Assembly (NCBI RefSeq): GCF_016595525.1
Contig: NZ_JAENII010000007.1
Location: forward strand, 186,001 to 250,000
Source: Haloferula rosea
GTDB taxonomy: Bacteria; Verrucomicrobiota; Verrucomicrobiia; Verrucomicrobiales; Akkermansiaceae
Direction: 5' to 3'
Length of the DNA: 64,000 bases
In this document: positions 54,420 through 63,641 of the stretch, in pieces
Position numbering within the stretch: the first letter of the stretch is position 1
How the letters are laid out: each line of letters opens with the position of its first letter
Program-made: the position numbers and the translations under genes
The notes under the pieces: model-generated
Database searches by the model: none
What the model saw: only the letters and a program-made list of their open reading frames with translations
Told to the model about the DNA's origin: nothing

Positions 54420-55235
54420 ATGTCCGATTTTCTCTCCGCCGTCAGTCTCGATCAGATCCCCAGCGTCAGCCTCGGGACGGCAGCCCTCTTGATCTTCGGA
54501 GCCATCGCAAGCCTCGCCGTCCTGCGTGGCCTGCTGAGAATCGTCTGGGGCACCTTGATCGTCTGTCTCTCCGGCCTGGCCGCCTTCTACTGTTGGCAAC
54601 ACGCCACCGATTGGGGCCGCACCCTGACCAGCAAGGAGATCGAGTGGCTGCCCTACGCACTGCCCGCAGCGGCTTTCGTCAGTGTGCTGCTCGGGCTTCG
54701 AGCCCTCGGCCGCTTCATCGTCAAACCCCTTGGTGAACCCAATGATGAGAACGCGGTGAAGAACCGTCGGTCACCCATCCGCTGGGCGCTCACACTCCTT
54801 TTCAGCCTCATCCCCACCGCTCTTCTCTGGTTCACCGGAGCAACTTTCCTGCGCCATTTCGGCTCGATCGCCGAGATCCAAACCTACGTCAATGAAGTCG
54901 CCCAACAACCGGACACCTCGGAGATCGGCTTCCTCGTCAAACTCAAGCATGACGTCGAGCAGGCATTCCCTGAGAACTGGTTCGCCGCTGTCGACCCCCT
55001 TGCCGACGAAGCACGCATCAAGCTCGCGAAACTCATCTCCGTCGCCGACGATCCCCCCCCGAAAGCCATCCCCGTCCTTGAGGTGCAGGCCATCCAGGAC
55101 CTCATTCTCAGCGACGACAGCCTGCGGCAGCTCGCCCGCGACGGCCGCTACGCGGAAATCCTCCGTGATCCACGGCTCGACGTCGCACTCGAGAACGATG
55201 ACCTGCGTGAAGTCATGCAGGGGCTTGAACTCTAG
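54420..55235 (+). CDS. Hypothetical membrane protein, CvpA-like arrangement
   Basis: A 271-residue protein with about four hydrophobic helices in the first 150 residues (near 22-37, 40-55, 78-95, 120-140), followed by a soluble C-terminal part of about 115 residues. The N-terminal half recalls CvpA-like proteins by helix pattern, but no motif is decisive. The ATG at 54420 is chosen since the open frame upstream overlaps aroC in another phase. It lies between aroC and gatB on the same strand with gaps of 19 and 33 bases. Confidence 0.75.
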   Translation: MSDFLSAVSLDQIPSVSLGTAALLIFGAIASLAVLRGLLRIVWGTLIVCLSGLAAFYCWQHATDWGRTLTSKEIEWLPYALPAAAFVSVLLGLRALGRFIVKPLGEPNDENAVKNRRSPIRWALTLLFSLIPTALLWFTGATFLRHFGSIAEIQTYVNEVAQQPDTSEIGFLVKLKHDVEQAFPENWFAAVDPLADEARIKLAKLISVADDPPPKAIPVLEVQAIQDLILSDDSLRQLARDGRYAEILRDPRLDVALENDDLREVMQGLEL

Positions 55236-55268
55236 CGCGACCGACGATTCACTCCCTCCTTTCTCATC

Positions 55269-56720
55269 ATGTATCTCGTGACCATCGGACTCGAAGTCCA
55301 CTGCCAGGTGAAAACCCGCACCAAGATGTTCTGTTCCTGCGAAACATCCTTCGCAGACGAACCGAACACCCACACCTGCCCCGTTTGCCTCGGCCTGCCC
55401 GGCGCCCTTCCCGTTCTGAACCGGCACGCGATTGAGAAAACCCTGCTCGCAGGACTCCAACTCGACTGCGGTGCCCCGGAAATCTCGAAGTGGGATCGGA
55501 AGAACTACTTCTATCCGGACATGCCCAAGAACTACCAGACCACCCAGATGGATCTGCCCTTGTGCATCGGTGGCGAAGTCCCCCTCTACCACCACAATTA
55601 TCCCACCGACGTCCGCAAGAACATCCCGCGCCCGGACTTCAAGTGCCGACTGAACCGCATCCACCTTGAAGAGGACGTCGCAAAATCCACCCACCTCGGC
55701 ACCAGCTCCATCATCGACTACAACCGCGCCGGCACTCCCCTGATGGAGATCGTGACCGAGCCCGACATCCAGTCGTCCGCCGAAGCCTTCGCCTTCCTCC
55801 GTTCGCTCCAGATGATCCTCCAGCAAGCAGGCATCTCCGATGCCGACATGGAGAAGGGTCAGCTGCGCTGTGATGTGAACATCTCCATCCGAAAAGAAGA
55901 GAGCGATCCACTCGGCAACCGAATCGAGCTGAAGAACCTCAATTCCATCTCGGCCGTGCGCCGCGCGATCGACTTCGAGATCGAGCGCCAGTCCGCCGAC
56001 CTCGATCAAGGCATCCCGCAGGTCCAGTCGACCTGCCGATGGGATGACGACCGCGGTGAATCGCAGCTCCTCCGCACCAAGGAAGACGCCCACGACTATC
56101 GCTACTTCCCGTGCCCCGACCTGCTTCCCATCCGCACGGCACCCATCCTCGAAAAGGTCCGCCCCCTGACGACCGAGCGACCGCATGATCGCGCCAGCCG
56201 CTACGAGGCAGATTATCAGCTGACCGCCTACGACGCCTCGGTCCTGTCATCCGACATCCCTTTGGCCACCTACTTCGAAACCCTCGCAGCCACTCCCAAG
56301 CTGCCCGGCAAGAAGGCCGCCAACTTCCTCATCAATACCCTCCTCGGTCTACTCAACGAGCGCTCGACCCCCGTCGCCGACTCGCCGGTCACCCCGGAGA
56401 AAACCGGTCAACTTCTCACTCTTGTCGAGTCCGGTCAACTCGCCCTGAACCAAGCCAAGGAAGTCCTGCTTGTCCTCCTGGATTCGCCGGACAAGGAACC
56501 GTCCACCGTGGCCAAGGAGATGGGTTTCGAACCCGCCGACGCCAGTGAGATCGAGGCATTCTGCGACCAGGCGATCGAGGCAAATCCCAAGCAGGTCGCC
56601 GAGATACAGGCAGGCAACGAGAAACTCGTCAACTTCCTCACCGGACAGGTCATGAAGCTCTCCAAGGGCAAGGCCAATCCGAAGCAGGTCACCGAGATCA
56701 TCCGCAGCAAGATTCTCTAG
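55269..56720 (+). CDS. gatB: Aspartyl/glutamyl-tRNA amidotransferase subunit B
   Basis: With GatA and GatC it converts misacylated Glu-tRNA(Gln) or Asp-tRNA(Asn) to the correct form. The 483-residue protein starts with the family segment YLVTIGLEVHCQVKTRTKMF. Zinc-binding cysteines appear as CSC and CPVC (FCSCETSF, TCPVCLGLPGALPVLN). HLEEDVAKS is the catalytic-domain signature, and the C-terminal YqeY-like tail (about 360-483) is present. GatA and GatC are not in the window, so the subunits are scattered. Confidence 0.97.
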   Translation: MYLVTIGLEVHCQVKTRTKMFCSCETSFADEPNTHTCPVCLGLPGALPVLNRHAIEKTLLAGLQLDCGAPEISKWDRKNYFYPDMPKNYQTTQMDLPLCIGGEVPLYHHNYPTDVRKNIPRPDFKCRLNRIHLEEDVAKSTHLGTSSIIDYNRAGTPLMEIVTEPDIQSSAEAFAFLRSLQMILQQAGISDADMEKGQLRCDVNISIRKEESDPLGNRIELKNLNSISAVRRAIDFEIERQSADLDQGIPQVQSTCRWDDDRGESQLLRTKEDAHDYRYFPCPDLLPIRTAPILEKVRPLTTERPHDRASRYEADYQLTAYDASVLSSDIPLATYFETLAATPKLPGKKAANFLINTLLGLLNERSTPVADSPVTPEKTGQLLTLVESGQLALNQAKEVLLVLLDSPDKEPSTVAKEMGFEPADASEIEAFCDQAIEANPKQVAEIQAGNEKLVNFLTGQVMKLSKGKANPKQVTEIIRSKIL

Positions 56721-56834
56721 CAGGAGGCGCGGTCCTCCCTCAGACGCAGCCCGCCCCCTCCATCGTCATCCTCGATGTTCCGCCATCGAGTTTCGATTCC
56801 ATGATTGATTCCCGGTCCCCTAGGCTACGGGGCG

Positions 56835-58610
56835 ATGAAATCATGTGCCCCCACTCCAGCATACACCATCGCCGAGGCCACCAGCTCCCAGCGCGACGCG
56901 ATCTATCGCCATCGTCATGATGTCTACGCCCGGGAGATCGGCCAGCACCCGGAGAACGAGTCCCGCACCCTCCAGGACGCGCTCGACCTTTCGAACCGCT
57001 ACCTCGTGGTCACCCACGGCTCCGATCTGGCCGGCTTCATCAGCATCACACCTCCCGGCGATCACGGTTACTCCATCGACAAGTATTTCGACCGCGAAGA
57101 CCTCCCCTTTCAAGTCGGTCGGCAATCATACGAGCTGAGACTGCTCACCGTCCTGCCTCAATTTCGTCATACCCCGACCGCTGCCATCCTCATGTTCGCC
57201 GCGTTCCGCTGGATCGAATCCCGGGGCGGACTCCAGATCATTGCCATTGGCCGACGCGAAGTCAGCGCCATGTATCGCCGCTGCGGCATGAACGAGGTCG
57301 GGCGATCCACCCGTTCAGGCGCCGTCACCTATGATCTCATGCATGGCTCCGTGCGCGATATCAGGCAGTCCATCGAAGACTCCCGCTTGCCCGCGCGCAT
57401 CGAGCACGACACCCACTGGCATCTTGAGATTCCCCTGCGAAAGCCCGCCGATTGCTTTCACGGTGGCGCCTTCTTTGAGGCCATTGGCACTGGCTTCAAG
57501 CATCTCGACCGACACCGGGACATCATCAATGCCGACGTCCTCGACGCCTGGTTCCCGCCGGCTCCCGCTGCTCTCGAAGCCCTTCACGCAGAGCTACCAT
57601 GGTTGCTTCGCACTTCCCCGCCCACCGACAGTGAAGGGCTCGTCCGAGCCATCGCAAGGGCTCGAGATATTCCCGAATCCTCCATCCTCGTGGGCGCCGG
57701 CTCTTCGGACCTGATCTACCGGGCCCTTCCTCGCTGGCTGGATTCCGGCTCGACCGCCCTCATTCTCGATCCGACCTACGGGGAGTATGCCCACATTCTG
57801 GAGAAGGTGATCGGTTGCAGCGTGGTTCGCGCCACCCTTGAGCGGGAGAACGACTACCTGCACGACTTCGAGCAACTTGCCGGGAAGATCGCAGCAGGCC
57901 CCGACCTCGTTGCCTTCGTCAACCCCAACAGCCCGACGGGCAAAGTCATCGACGCCGACACCCTCAAGGCCCTGATCTCCATCGCCCCGACCCGAACGCG
58001 CTTCTGGATCGACGAGACCTACATCGACTACGCGGGTGGCCCTTCACTGGAAAGGTTCGCCGCCGATCATGACCAACTGATCATTTGCAAGTCGATGTCG
58101 AAGGCCTACGCCCTGAGCGGCGCACGGGTCGCCTACCTCTGCGCCAGCCCGCACCAGCTGGAGGAACTTCGATCCCTCACCCCTCCATGGGTCATCGGAC
58201 TCCCCTCGCAGGTCGCCGCCGTCAAGGCACTCAAATCCCCCACCTACTACGAACACCGTTGGCAAGAGACGGCCAAGCTCAGAAGGGAACTGGAAGACAA
58301 ACTCGAAGAGCTCGACTTCCACGTGACCCCGGGCTGTGCGAACTTCGTCCTCGCCCATCTCCCGGACCGGCTTCCGGATGCCCGCTGGCTTGTCGAGACC
58401 TGCCGCGAACGGGGGCTCTTCATCCGCAATGCCAGCCCGATGGGCGAGAAGCTGGGCAGGAGGGCCATCCGCATCGCCGTCAAGGACCGTGAAACCCAAG
58501 GCCGAATTGTCCGAATCCTCCGCGAGGTGTTGGGAACCGCGGGGCCGTCCAGCGGGCCCACCGTCTCATGCACGACGACCGCATCCCATACCCCAAACCG
58601 CATCGTTTGA
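56835..58610 (+). CDS. Fusion: GNAT-like acyltransferase + PLP aminotransferase
   Basis: A 591-residue two-domain protein. The N-terminal domain (about 10-180) is GNAT-like and near the FeeM/autoinducer-synthase type: IYRHRHDVYAREIGQH, LRLLTVLPQFRHTPTAAILMFAAFRW and a C-terminal MYRRCGMNEVG. The second domain (about 205-585) is a fold-type I aminotransferase close to histidinol-phosphate aminotransferase: NPNSPTG (363-369), DETYIDY with Asp393 and Tyr396, and the PLP lysine Lys423 in SMSKAYALSGAR. The likely product is an acylated amino compound made from a 2-oxo or amino precursor. The ATG at 56835 starts the first strand; an ATG at 56805 is possible. The next gene is a DNA methyltransferase. 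Confidence 0.85.
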   Translation: MKSCAPTPAYTIAEATSSQRDAIYRHRHDVYAREIGQHPENESRTLQDALDLSNRYLVVTHGSDLAGFISITPPGDHGYSIDKYFDREDLPFQVGRQSYELRLLTVLPQFRHTPTAAILMFAAFRWIESRGGLQIIAIGRREVSAMYRRCGMNEVGRSTRSGAVTYDLMHGSVRDIRQSIEDSRLPARIEHDTHWHLEIPLRKPADCFHGGAFFEAIGTGFKHLDRHRDIINADVLDAWFPPAPAALEALHAELPWLLRTSPPTDSEGLVRAIARARDIPESSILVGAGSSDLIYRALPRWLDSGSTALILDPTYGEYAHILEKVIGCSVVRATLERENDYLHDFEQLAGKIAAGPDLVAFVNPNSPTGKVIDADTLKALISIAPTRTRFWIDETYIDYAGGPSLERFAADHDQLIICKSMSKAYALSGARVAYLCASPHQLEELRSLTPPWVIGLPSQVAAVKALKSPTYYEHRWQETAKLRRELEDKLEELDFHVTPGCANFVLAHLPDRLPDARWLVETCRERGLFIRNASPMGEKLGRRAIRIAVKDRETQGRIVRILREVLGTAGPSSGPTVSCTTTASHTPNRIV

Positions 58611-58646
58611 GGGCACCCGGCACACCCTTGGGTCCAGCGGCTTGAA

Positions 58647-59510
58647 ATGCCGAGCTGCCGCGCGCAGTCTCCCCCGGTGATTCCTGAATCCTTCCAGCTC
58701 CGACATGGCGATTGCCTTGAGGTTCTCCCTTCCCTGGATCCAGGCTCACACGACCTCGTCGTCACCTCTCCGCCCTACAACCTCGGGATCAACTATCGAT
58801 CCTTCGATGACACCGCCGGCCGCTCGGATTTCCTCGAATGGTGTCGCCTCTGGTCGGCTGAAGTGAAGCGTGTGCTGACCGATGACGGATCGTTTTTCCT
58901 CAACGTCGGAGCCGCACCGTCCAATCCCCTCTTCCCCCACCAGGTGATCCTCGCCCTGACCGGGGGGCCCGAGCCTCTCTTCGTCCTTCAGAACACCTTC
59001 CACTGGGTGAAGTCGATCACCGTCCAGACCCGCAAGGGCGAACAGATCAGCGCCGGGCATTTCAAACCGATCAACTCCAAACGCTACGTCAACGACTGCC
59101 ACGAGTATGTCTTCCACCTGACCAAGACCGGCGAGGTTCCACTCGACCGCCGCGGCGCCGGGGTTCCCTATCAGGACAAGTCCAACATCGTCCGCTGGGG
59201 CCACACCGATGGCATCGACAAGCGCTGCCGTGGAAACACCTGGTTCATTCCCTACGACACCATCGTCTCCCGGGACAAGGAACGCCCCCACCCGGCGACC
59301 TTCCCGATCGGCCTCGTCGAGCAGTGCATCCGGCTCCACGGAGTGGGCGAACGGACCCGCCTCCTCGATCCCTTTCTCGGCATCGGCACCTCGGCGGTCG
59401 CCGCGAAAAGAATGGGCGTCGCAGGCTTCACAGGCATCGAACTCGACGATTACTACCTCAGCGTGGCCCGCGAACGGCTCGACCCACCCGAGGGCGAGTT
59501 AAAGCTGTAG
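58647..59510 (+). CDS. DNA methyltransferase, beta-type (probable N4-cytosine or N6-adenine)
   Basis: A 287-residue SAM-dependent DNA methyltransferase. The catalytic TSPPYNLG motif (40-47) comes before the SAM-binding LLDPFLGIGTS (239-249), the beta-class order. SPPY rather than DPPY is usual for N4-cytosine enzymes, although some N6-adenine enzymes have it. The middle (about 85-235) is the target-recognition part. The start is uncertain: an ATG at 58647 is used; a GTG at 58677 gives MIPESFQLRHGDCLEVL, also credible. No restriction endonuclease is adjacent, so it is an orphan methyltransferase or its partner is elsewhere. Confidence 0.88.
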   Translation: MPSCRAQSPPVIPESFQLRHGDCLEVLPSLDPGSHDLVVTSPPYNLGINYRSFDDTAGRSDFLEWCRLWSAEVKRVLTDDGSFFLNVGAAPSNPLFPHQVILALTGGPEPLFVLQNTFHWVKSITVQTRKGEQISAGHFKPINSKRYVNDCHEYVFHLTKTGEVPLDRRGAGVPYQDKSNIVRWGHTDGIDKRCRGNTWFIPYDTIVSRDKERPHPATFPIGLVEQCIRLHGVGERTRLLDPFLGIGTSAVAAKRMGVAGFTGIELDDYYLSVARERLDPPEGELKL

Positions 59511-59548
59511 GGTCAACGTTCTCATTGGACCTTCCCGCTTCCTCGCCC

Positions 59549-60331
59549 ATGATCCCTCCCGTGAGCGAGCAAGTCCCTGTCGAAGAATTCACACGCGTCG
59601 AGTCCATCTTCGTGCGCCACCGAAACGTGCTGGCGGTCCGCGCCCAGTTCACGCCGATCTACACCGATCACTACCTGCACCTCATGCAGCAGGAGCTCCG
59701 GTATGGCGAGGAGCTCGACGGCATCCTGAAGGAACTCTACGCCATGCTGACCCTGCACGCAGTCGCCCGCCCGTGGGCGGAAACGATTGCTTGGACGGTC
59801 AACCTGCGTGCCCCTCGGGTGAACCTCTTCGTCACCGCGTCATCGACTCAGGAAATGGTGACCGGCCGCCTGTTCACCGAGGATGTCCGCGAACCGGACC
59901 GCAACCTGTTCTACTCGCAGACCACCACCCAGCCCGGCGCCGAACCCAGAACCTCCACCCTGCAGGTCGACGGCAAGGACCCGCTTTTCTGGGTGTCGCA
60001 GTACTACATGCAGTCAGAGCAACGCCCCGCCAAGGCCTTCCGCCTCCCGGACGAAACCTACGTCCTCATCGCCGCCCAGCCGGACTTCGACGAGGAGTGG
60101 TTCGAGAACCTCGACACCGAAGCAGTGACGAAGCTGCAGGAAACGGAAGAGACCAAGGTCCTTGAGACCCGGCGTTTCCGCTTTCACTGCGGCTGCACCC
60201 TCGAAAAGATTCTACCGATTCTGGGGTCCTGGAAGGAACGCCCCGACGAGCTCTTCGGAGACAGCGATCAAATCGTCGTCCAGTGCCCGCGGTGCGCCGC
60301 CCGCTACGGGGTGTCACGGGACATGCTCTAG
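59549..60331 (+). CDS. hslO: Hsp33-like redox-regulated chaperone
   Basis: A 260-residue protein resembling Hsp33, a cytoplasmic holdase activated by oxidation. The N-terminal domain (about 20-190) has the family's helical and beta parts but is strongly diverged. The C-terminal zinc site is intact: Cys214 and Cys216 in CGC, and Cys246 and Cys249 in CPRC, with the CGCTLEKILPILG block close to the family. The ATG at 59549 is chosen; the longer frame from 59324 overlaps the methyltransferase. It sits between that gene and a fructosamine-kinase-like gene. Confidence 0.85.
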   Translation: MIPPVSEQVPVEEFTRVESIFVRHRNVLAVRAQFTPIYTDHYLHLMQQELRYGEELDGILKELYAMLTLHAVARPWAETIAWTVNLRAPRVNLFVTASSTQEMVTGRLFTEDVREPDRNLFYSQTTTQPGAEPRTSTLQVDGKDPLFWVSQYYMQSEQRPAKAFRLPDETYVLIAAQPDFDEEWFENLDTEAVTKLQETEETKVLETRRFRFHCGCTLEKILPILGSWKERPDELFGDSDQIVVQCPRCAARYGVSRDML

Positions 60332-60346
60332 GCCTCGGCGCCGTCG

Positions 60347-61168
60347 ATGAAAGCCGCAGTCCTCCATCTCCTCGGCGAATGCCCGGCCGGTTCTCCCGTG
60401 CCCGTCTCCGGCGGCTGCATCCACCGGGCCCATCGCTGGGGGCCCTACTTCATCAAGTCGAACGACATTTCCCACGCTCCGGCCTTCCGCAGCGAAGCTA
60501 CTGGTCTCGGAGCCATCGCAGCAACCGGGGCGATCCGCACCCCGGAAGTGGTGGCGACAGGCACCGCGGACGGCACCGCCATCCTGATCCTGGAGCATCT
60601 CGACCTCCGGCCATCGGGCGACGAATCCCGCCTCGGAGAAGCCATGGCCGCGCTTCACCAAACCACCACATCGGTCTTCGGCTTCAGGGAGGACAATTTC
60701 ATTGGCTCGACCCCACAGGCCAATCCTCCGACGGCATCGTGGGGCGACTTCTTTGCCGACCATCGACTCGGGCGCATGTTCGACCTGCTCGGTGCACGGA
60801 AGATCACCTTCCGCGGCTCCGATCGCTTCCTTGAGCGCGTTGGATCGCTTCTCCCGGAAAATCCGCCGGCATCCCTGTTGCACGGCGACCTCTGGAGCGG
60901 CAACCGGGCCTACCTGCCGGATGGAGAACCGGTGATCTTCGATCCCGCCTGCTACCATGGTCACGCCGCGGCCGACCTTGCGATGACACGCCTGTTCGGC
61001 GGCTTCGGCCAATCATTCTACGAGGCCTACCGTAGCAACCACGGAGACGACGGCGAAGCGGACGATCTCGACGACATCTACAATCTCTACCACATCCTGA
61101 ATCACGCTCTCCTCTTCGGCGGGTCCTACATTTCCCAGGCCGACGCCATCATCCAGCGCTTTTCCTGA
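60347..61168 (+). CDS. Fructosamine-3-kinase family protein
   Basis: A 273-residue phosphotransferase of the choline/aminoglycoside kinase fold. The catalytic segment LLHGDLWSGN has Asp181, and VIFDPACYHGHAAADLAMTRLFGGFG with Asp199 is the family's second signature, typical of fructosamine kinases. These repair glycated lysines on proteins by phosphorylation. The nucleotide loop at the N-terminus (PVSGGCIHRAHRW) fits the family. It is 15 bases after the Hsp33-like gene and 3 bases before the NlpC/P60-like lipoprotein gene, so the three are probably co-transcribed. Confidence 0.9.
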   Translation: MKAAVLHLLGECPAGSPVPVSGGCIHRAHRWGPYFIKSNDISHAPAFRSEATGLGAIAATGAIRTPEVVATGTADGTAILILEHLDLRPSGDESRLGEAMAALHQTTTSVFGFREDNFIGSTPQANPPTASWGDFFADHRLGRMFDLLGARKITFRGSDRFLERVGSLLPENPPASLLHGDLWSGNRAYLPDGEPVIFDPACYHGHAAADLAMTRLFGGFGQSFYEAYRSNHGDDGEADDLDDIYNLYHILNHALLFGGSYISQADAIIQRFS

Positions 61169-61171
61169 GCC

Positions 61172-61882
61172 ATGAGAATCCTGTTCGCCCTGCTTGCTGC
61201 AGCCTCCTTCCTGAGTTCGTGCGCCACCGACCCTTGGGGCATCCCCGGGCCGGCGGACACCGTCACCGCCGCCGATGCGATCGCCACGGCGCATACCTAC
61301 AGTGCCCTGACCTGGATGCCGGAGACCCGCCATATCAAGCATGGACCCGATGAACGTGGGATTCTGGTTCACACCCCGGATCAGTCACTCAACCAACGCG
61401 GATTCGCAAACGGTTGGTGGAAACCCGGAACCGAAGCACGGGGCATGGCCTACCAATGGGGCGGCTTCGACACCCCGAGGGAGTTTTTGCGATCGCTCGA
61501 GGAGGGCGAGTTCGCAGGCGACATCTCCACATCCGCCAAACGCCGTCTCGGAGACTCAGGAACCAGCGAGAGTGCCTGTGGCATCGACTGCTCCGGCTTC
61601 GTTTCGCGCTGCTGGCGCCTCCCGAAGCCCTACTCGACCCGACAACTCCCGTCCATCTGCGTCCGGCTGAAATCCTGGCTCCAGCTTGCGCCCGGCGACA
61701 TCCTGCTCAACGACAAGCACGTGCTCCTGTTCGCCGGATGGGATTCCACCCGGCCAGGCTGCATCCTCGCCTACGAGGCCGGACCCTTCCCGGTATGGCG
61801 AGTCAATGCCGCAAGCATCCCGACAAGCAAGCTGGAGCGGGAAAATTACGCTCCCTGGCGCTACCGCGGAATGCGCCCATAG
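61172..61882 (+). CDS. NlpC/P60-like lipoprotein
   Basis: A 236-residue lipoprotein with a lipobox LSSC (Cys17). The NlpC/P60-type catalytic block GIDCSGFVSRCW is visible, with nucleophile Cys140, and a His183 in DKHVLLFAGW. Such enzymes cut peptidoglycan stem peptides or act on other amides. A region of about 110 residues precedes the catalytic domain without a named motif. The gene follows the fructosamine-kinase-like gene after 3 bases and is convergent with the DUF4013-like gene. Confidence 0.8.
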   Translation: MRILFALLAAASFLSSCATDPWGIPGPADTVTAADAIATAHTYSALTWMPETRHIKHGPDERGILVHTPDQSLNQRGFANGWWKPGTEARGMAYQWGGFDTPREFLRSLEEGEFAGDISTSAKRRLGDSGTSESACGIDCSGFVSRCWRLPKPYSTRQLPSICVRLKSWLQLAPGDILLNDKHVLLFAGWDSTRPGCILAYEAGPFPVWRVNAASIPTSKLERENYAPWRYRGMRP

Positions 61883-61904
61883 CCCGGCAACCCGCGCACC
61901 CCGC

Positions 61905-62564
61905 TCAAATCCAGCCCATCTCCTCGCGACGCTCCCGGTAGATGATTCCCAGCATCCGCCCATTGGTCATCAGGAGATACATCGACACCACGGCCGAGAC
62001 GATCTGGCCGAGAAACGGAATCCCCTCGACGGCGTCCACGACGTAGATTTGTCCAAGGTAGAGCATCAGCAGCAGAAACACCGACAGCCAGTAGAGCCCC
62101 CCTGCCCGGCAAATCGCCGGCACCACGATCTGCGGCCCCATTGCGCCGAGATAGCCCAACACGACGACCGCCATCATCGCCATCGGGAAATACACGGCCG
62201 CCGCCCCAGCCAGGGCGAACACCACTCCGGCGGACGGGGTGTCCACGGCGAACAAATACGCAATCAAGGGGCTGAACACCGCGAGAGCCACCCCGCACAC
62301 TTTGCACATCGGCACGAGGAGGTCTCCCACAGGGTTCGAGATCTCCGGAAACTCGGGAGCCTCTGTACTCCCCGTGGCGGTCGTTTCGATGATCTGAAAG
62401 TAGATCGCACAAAAATACGCGAACAGGATCCAGTTGGCGATGATTCCGATCAGCGGCGCGAAGCCCATCAGATAGGACATGACGTGGATCACCGACCCGA
62501 TGATCAGGATGAATTTCCCGTTCCCGCGCACCGCATAGCTGAAGACATCCTGAATCACACTCAT
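61905..62564 (-). CDS. DUF4013-like multi-pass membrane protein
   Basis: 219 residues with about five or six transmembrane helices and an N-terminal amphipathic segment ([18 protein letters not shown]) preceding the first helix. The helix arrangement and the [15 protein letters not shown] region recall DUF4013 proteins of unknown function. The ATG at 62564 is chosen because upstream extension to 62612 is not membrane-like. It is divergent from the SDR gene and convergent with the lipoprotein gene. Confidence 0.65.
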   Translation of the reverse strand: MSVIQDVFSYAVRGNGKFILIIGSVIHVMSYLMGFAPLIGIIANWILFAYFCAIYFQIIETTATGSTEAPEFPEISNPVGDLLVPMCKVCGVALAVFSPLIAYLFAVDTPSAGVVFALAGAAAVYFPMAMMAVVVLGYLGAMGPQIVVPAICRAGGLYWLSVFLLLMLYLGQIYVVDAVEGIPFLGQIVSAVVSMYLLMTNGRMLGIIYRERREEMGWI

Positions 62565-62694
62565 CGGCCCAAGGCTGCTTGAAGCCACCCGACTCTGGCC
62601 ATTCCAATGCATTCAAGCGATTCCACCCGCCCGGGTGACGCATTGTCATCCAATCCTGCTTGCCTCCCGGGCGATCCGAATGGAGCATTCGCCC

Positions 62695-63483
62695 ATGCCC
62701 AGCTCTCAATTTCTCACAGATCTTTTCGGACTCCGCAACAAGGTTGCCGTCGTCATTGGCGGAACCGGCGAACTCTGCGGAACCATGGCCATCGGCCTTG
62801 CCAAGGCAGGTGCTGAAGTCGTCATCGTCGGCCGATCGATCGAAAAAGCCGAAAACCGGATCGCCGAGATCGAAGAAGCCGGCGGCACGGCCTACTTCGT
62901 GCGCGCCGAGGCCACCGACCGGGATTCACTCAACGAATTGCTCAATCAGGTCGTCGAGAAATCCGGCCAGATCGACATCCTGATCAACGGCGCAGGCGTC
63001 AACTCACCAACCCCGGCCCTCGAGATCACCGACGACGAGTTCCACCGCATCCTCGACGTCAACCTCGTCGGCACCCTGCGGGCCTGCCAGATCTTCGCCA
63101 ACTACTTCCTGAGCCGGGAAATTCCGGGCTCCATCATCAACTTGGGATCGATTTCCGGGCTGAACCCGCTTTCGCGCGTGTTCTCCTACTCCGCAAGCAA
63201 AGCGGCCGTCCACAACCTCACCCGGAACCTCGCCCGCGAATGGGCCGACCGCGACATCCGCGTGAACACCCTGGTCCCCGGATTCTTCCCAGCCGAGCAG
63301 AACCGCGCGGTGCTCGACGAGTCCCGCGTCCTCGAAATCATGCGCCACACGCCATCGAGCCGCTTTGGCAGCCCCGAAGAACTGATCGGCGCCACCCTGC
63401 TGCTTGCCTCCAATGCAGCCGGTGGATTCATCACCGGCACCGAAGTGGTGGTGGACGGCGGATTCAACGCGATGTCGATCTGA
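62695..63483 (+). CDS. Short-chain dehydrogenase/reductase (classical SDR)
   Basis: A 262-residue NAD(P)-dependent oxidoreductase. The cofactor motif starts at about 21 ([19 protein letters not shown]), the NGAGVN segment is at about 98-103, and the catalytic Ser152, Tyr165 and Lys169 (YSASK) are present, with the C-terminal [10 protein letters not shown]. By family resemblance it is near D-mannonate or gluconate-type oxidoreductases, but the substrate is unsure. The ATG at 62695 gives a start like those of the family; 62680 is also possible. A strong hairpin follows before secA. Confidence 0.9.
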   Translation: MPSSQFLTDLFGLRNKVAVVIGGTGELCGTMAIGLAKAGAEVVIVGRSIEKAENRIAEIEEAGGTAYFVRAEATDRDSLNELLNQVVEKSGQIDILINGAGVNSPTPALEITDDEFHRILDVNLVGTLRACQIFANYFLSREIPGSIINLGSISGLNPLSRVFSYSASKAAVHNLTRNLAREWADRDIRVNTLVPGFFPAEQNRAVLDESRVLEIMRHTPSSRFGSPEELIGATLLLASNAAGGFITGTEVVVDGGFNAMSI

Positions 63484-63515
63484 TCCCCGGCTGAGGGCCC
63501 ACGTTTCCGCACGGG

Positions 63516-63542
63516 GCGGCATTTCCGAAACGGAATTGCCGC
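63516..63542 (+). terminator. Hairpin between the SDR gene and secA
   Basis: A 12-bp stem with one T-T mismatch (63516-63527 with 63531-63542) and a 3-base loop. No T tract follows, so it may be a rho-independent terminator of the weak kind or an attenuator in front of secA. Confidence 0.6.
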
Positions 63543-63641
63543 TACAAATGCGGCGTTCGCTACCGCTTGCACGCGGGGCCGGAGCGGTGTATGGCCTCCG
63601 CCGCGGGACCTGAATTCAAGGTCGCCAAACTATTTTTTCAC

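Noticed and set aside
54771-56186. 471-codon minus-strand frame opposite the membrane protein gene and gatB
   Set aside because: It is a mirror frame of gatB, whose motifs are unmistakable.
56723-56738. Short GGAGG/CCTCC dyad after gatB
   Set aside because: Only five base pairs with no T tract; too weak to call a terminator.
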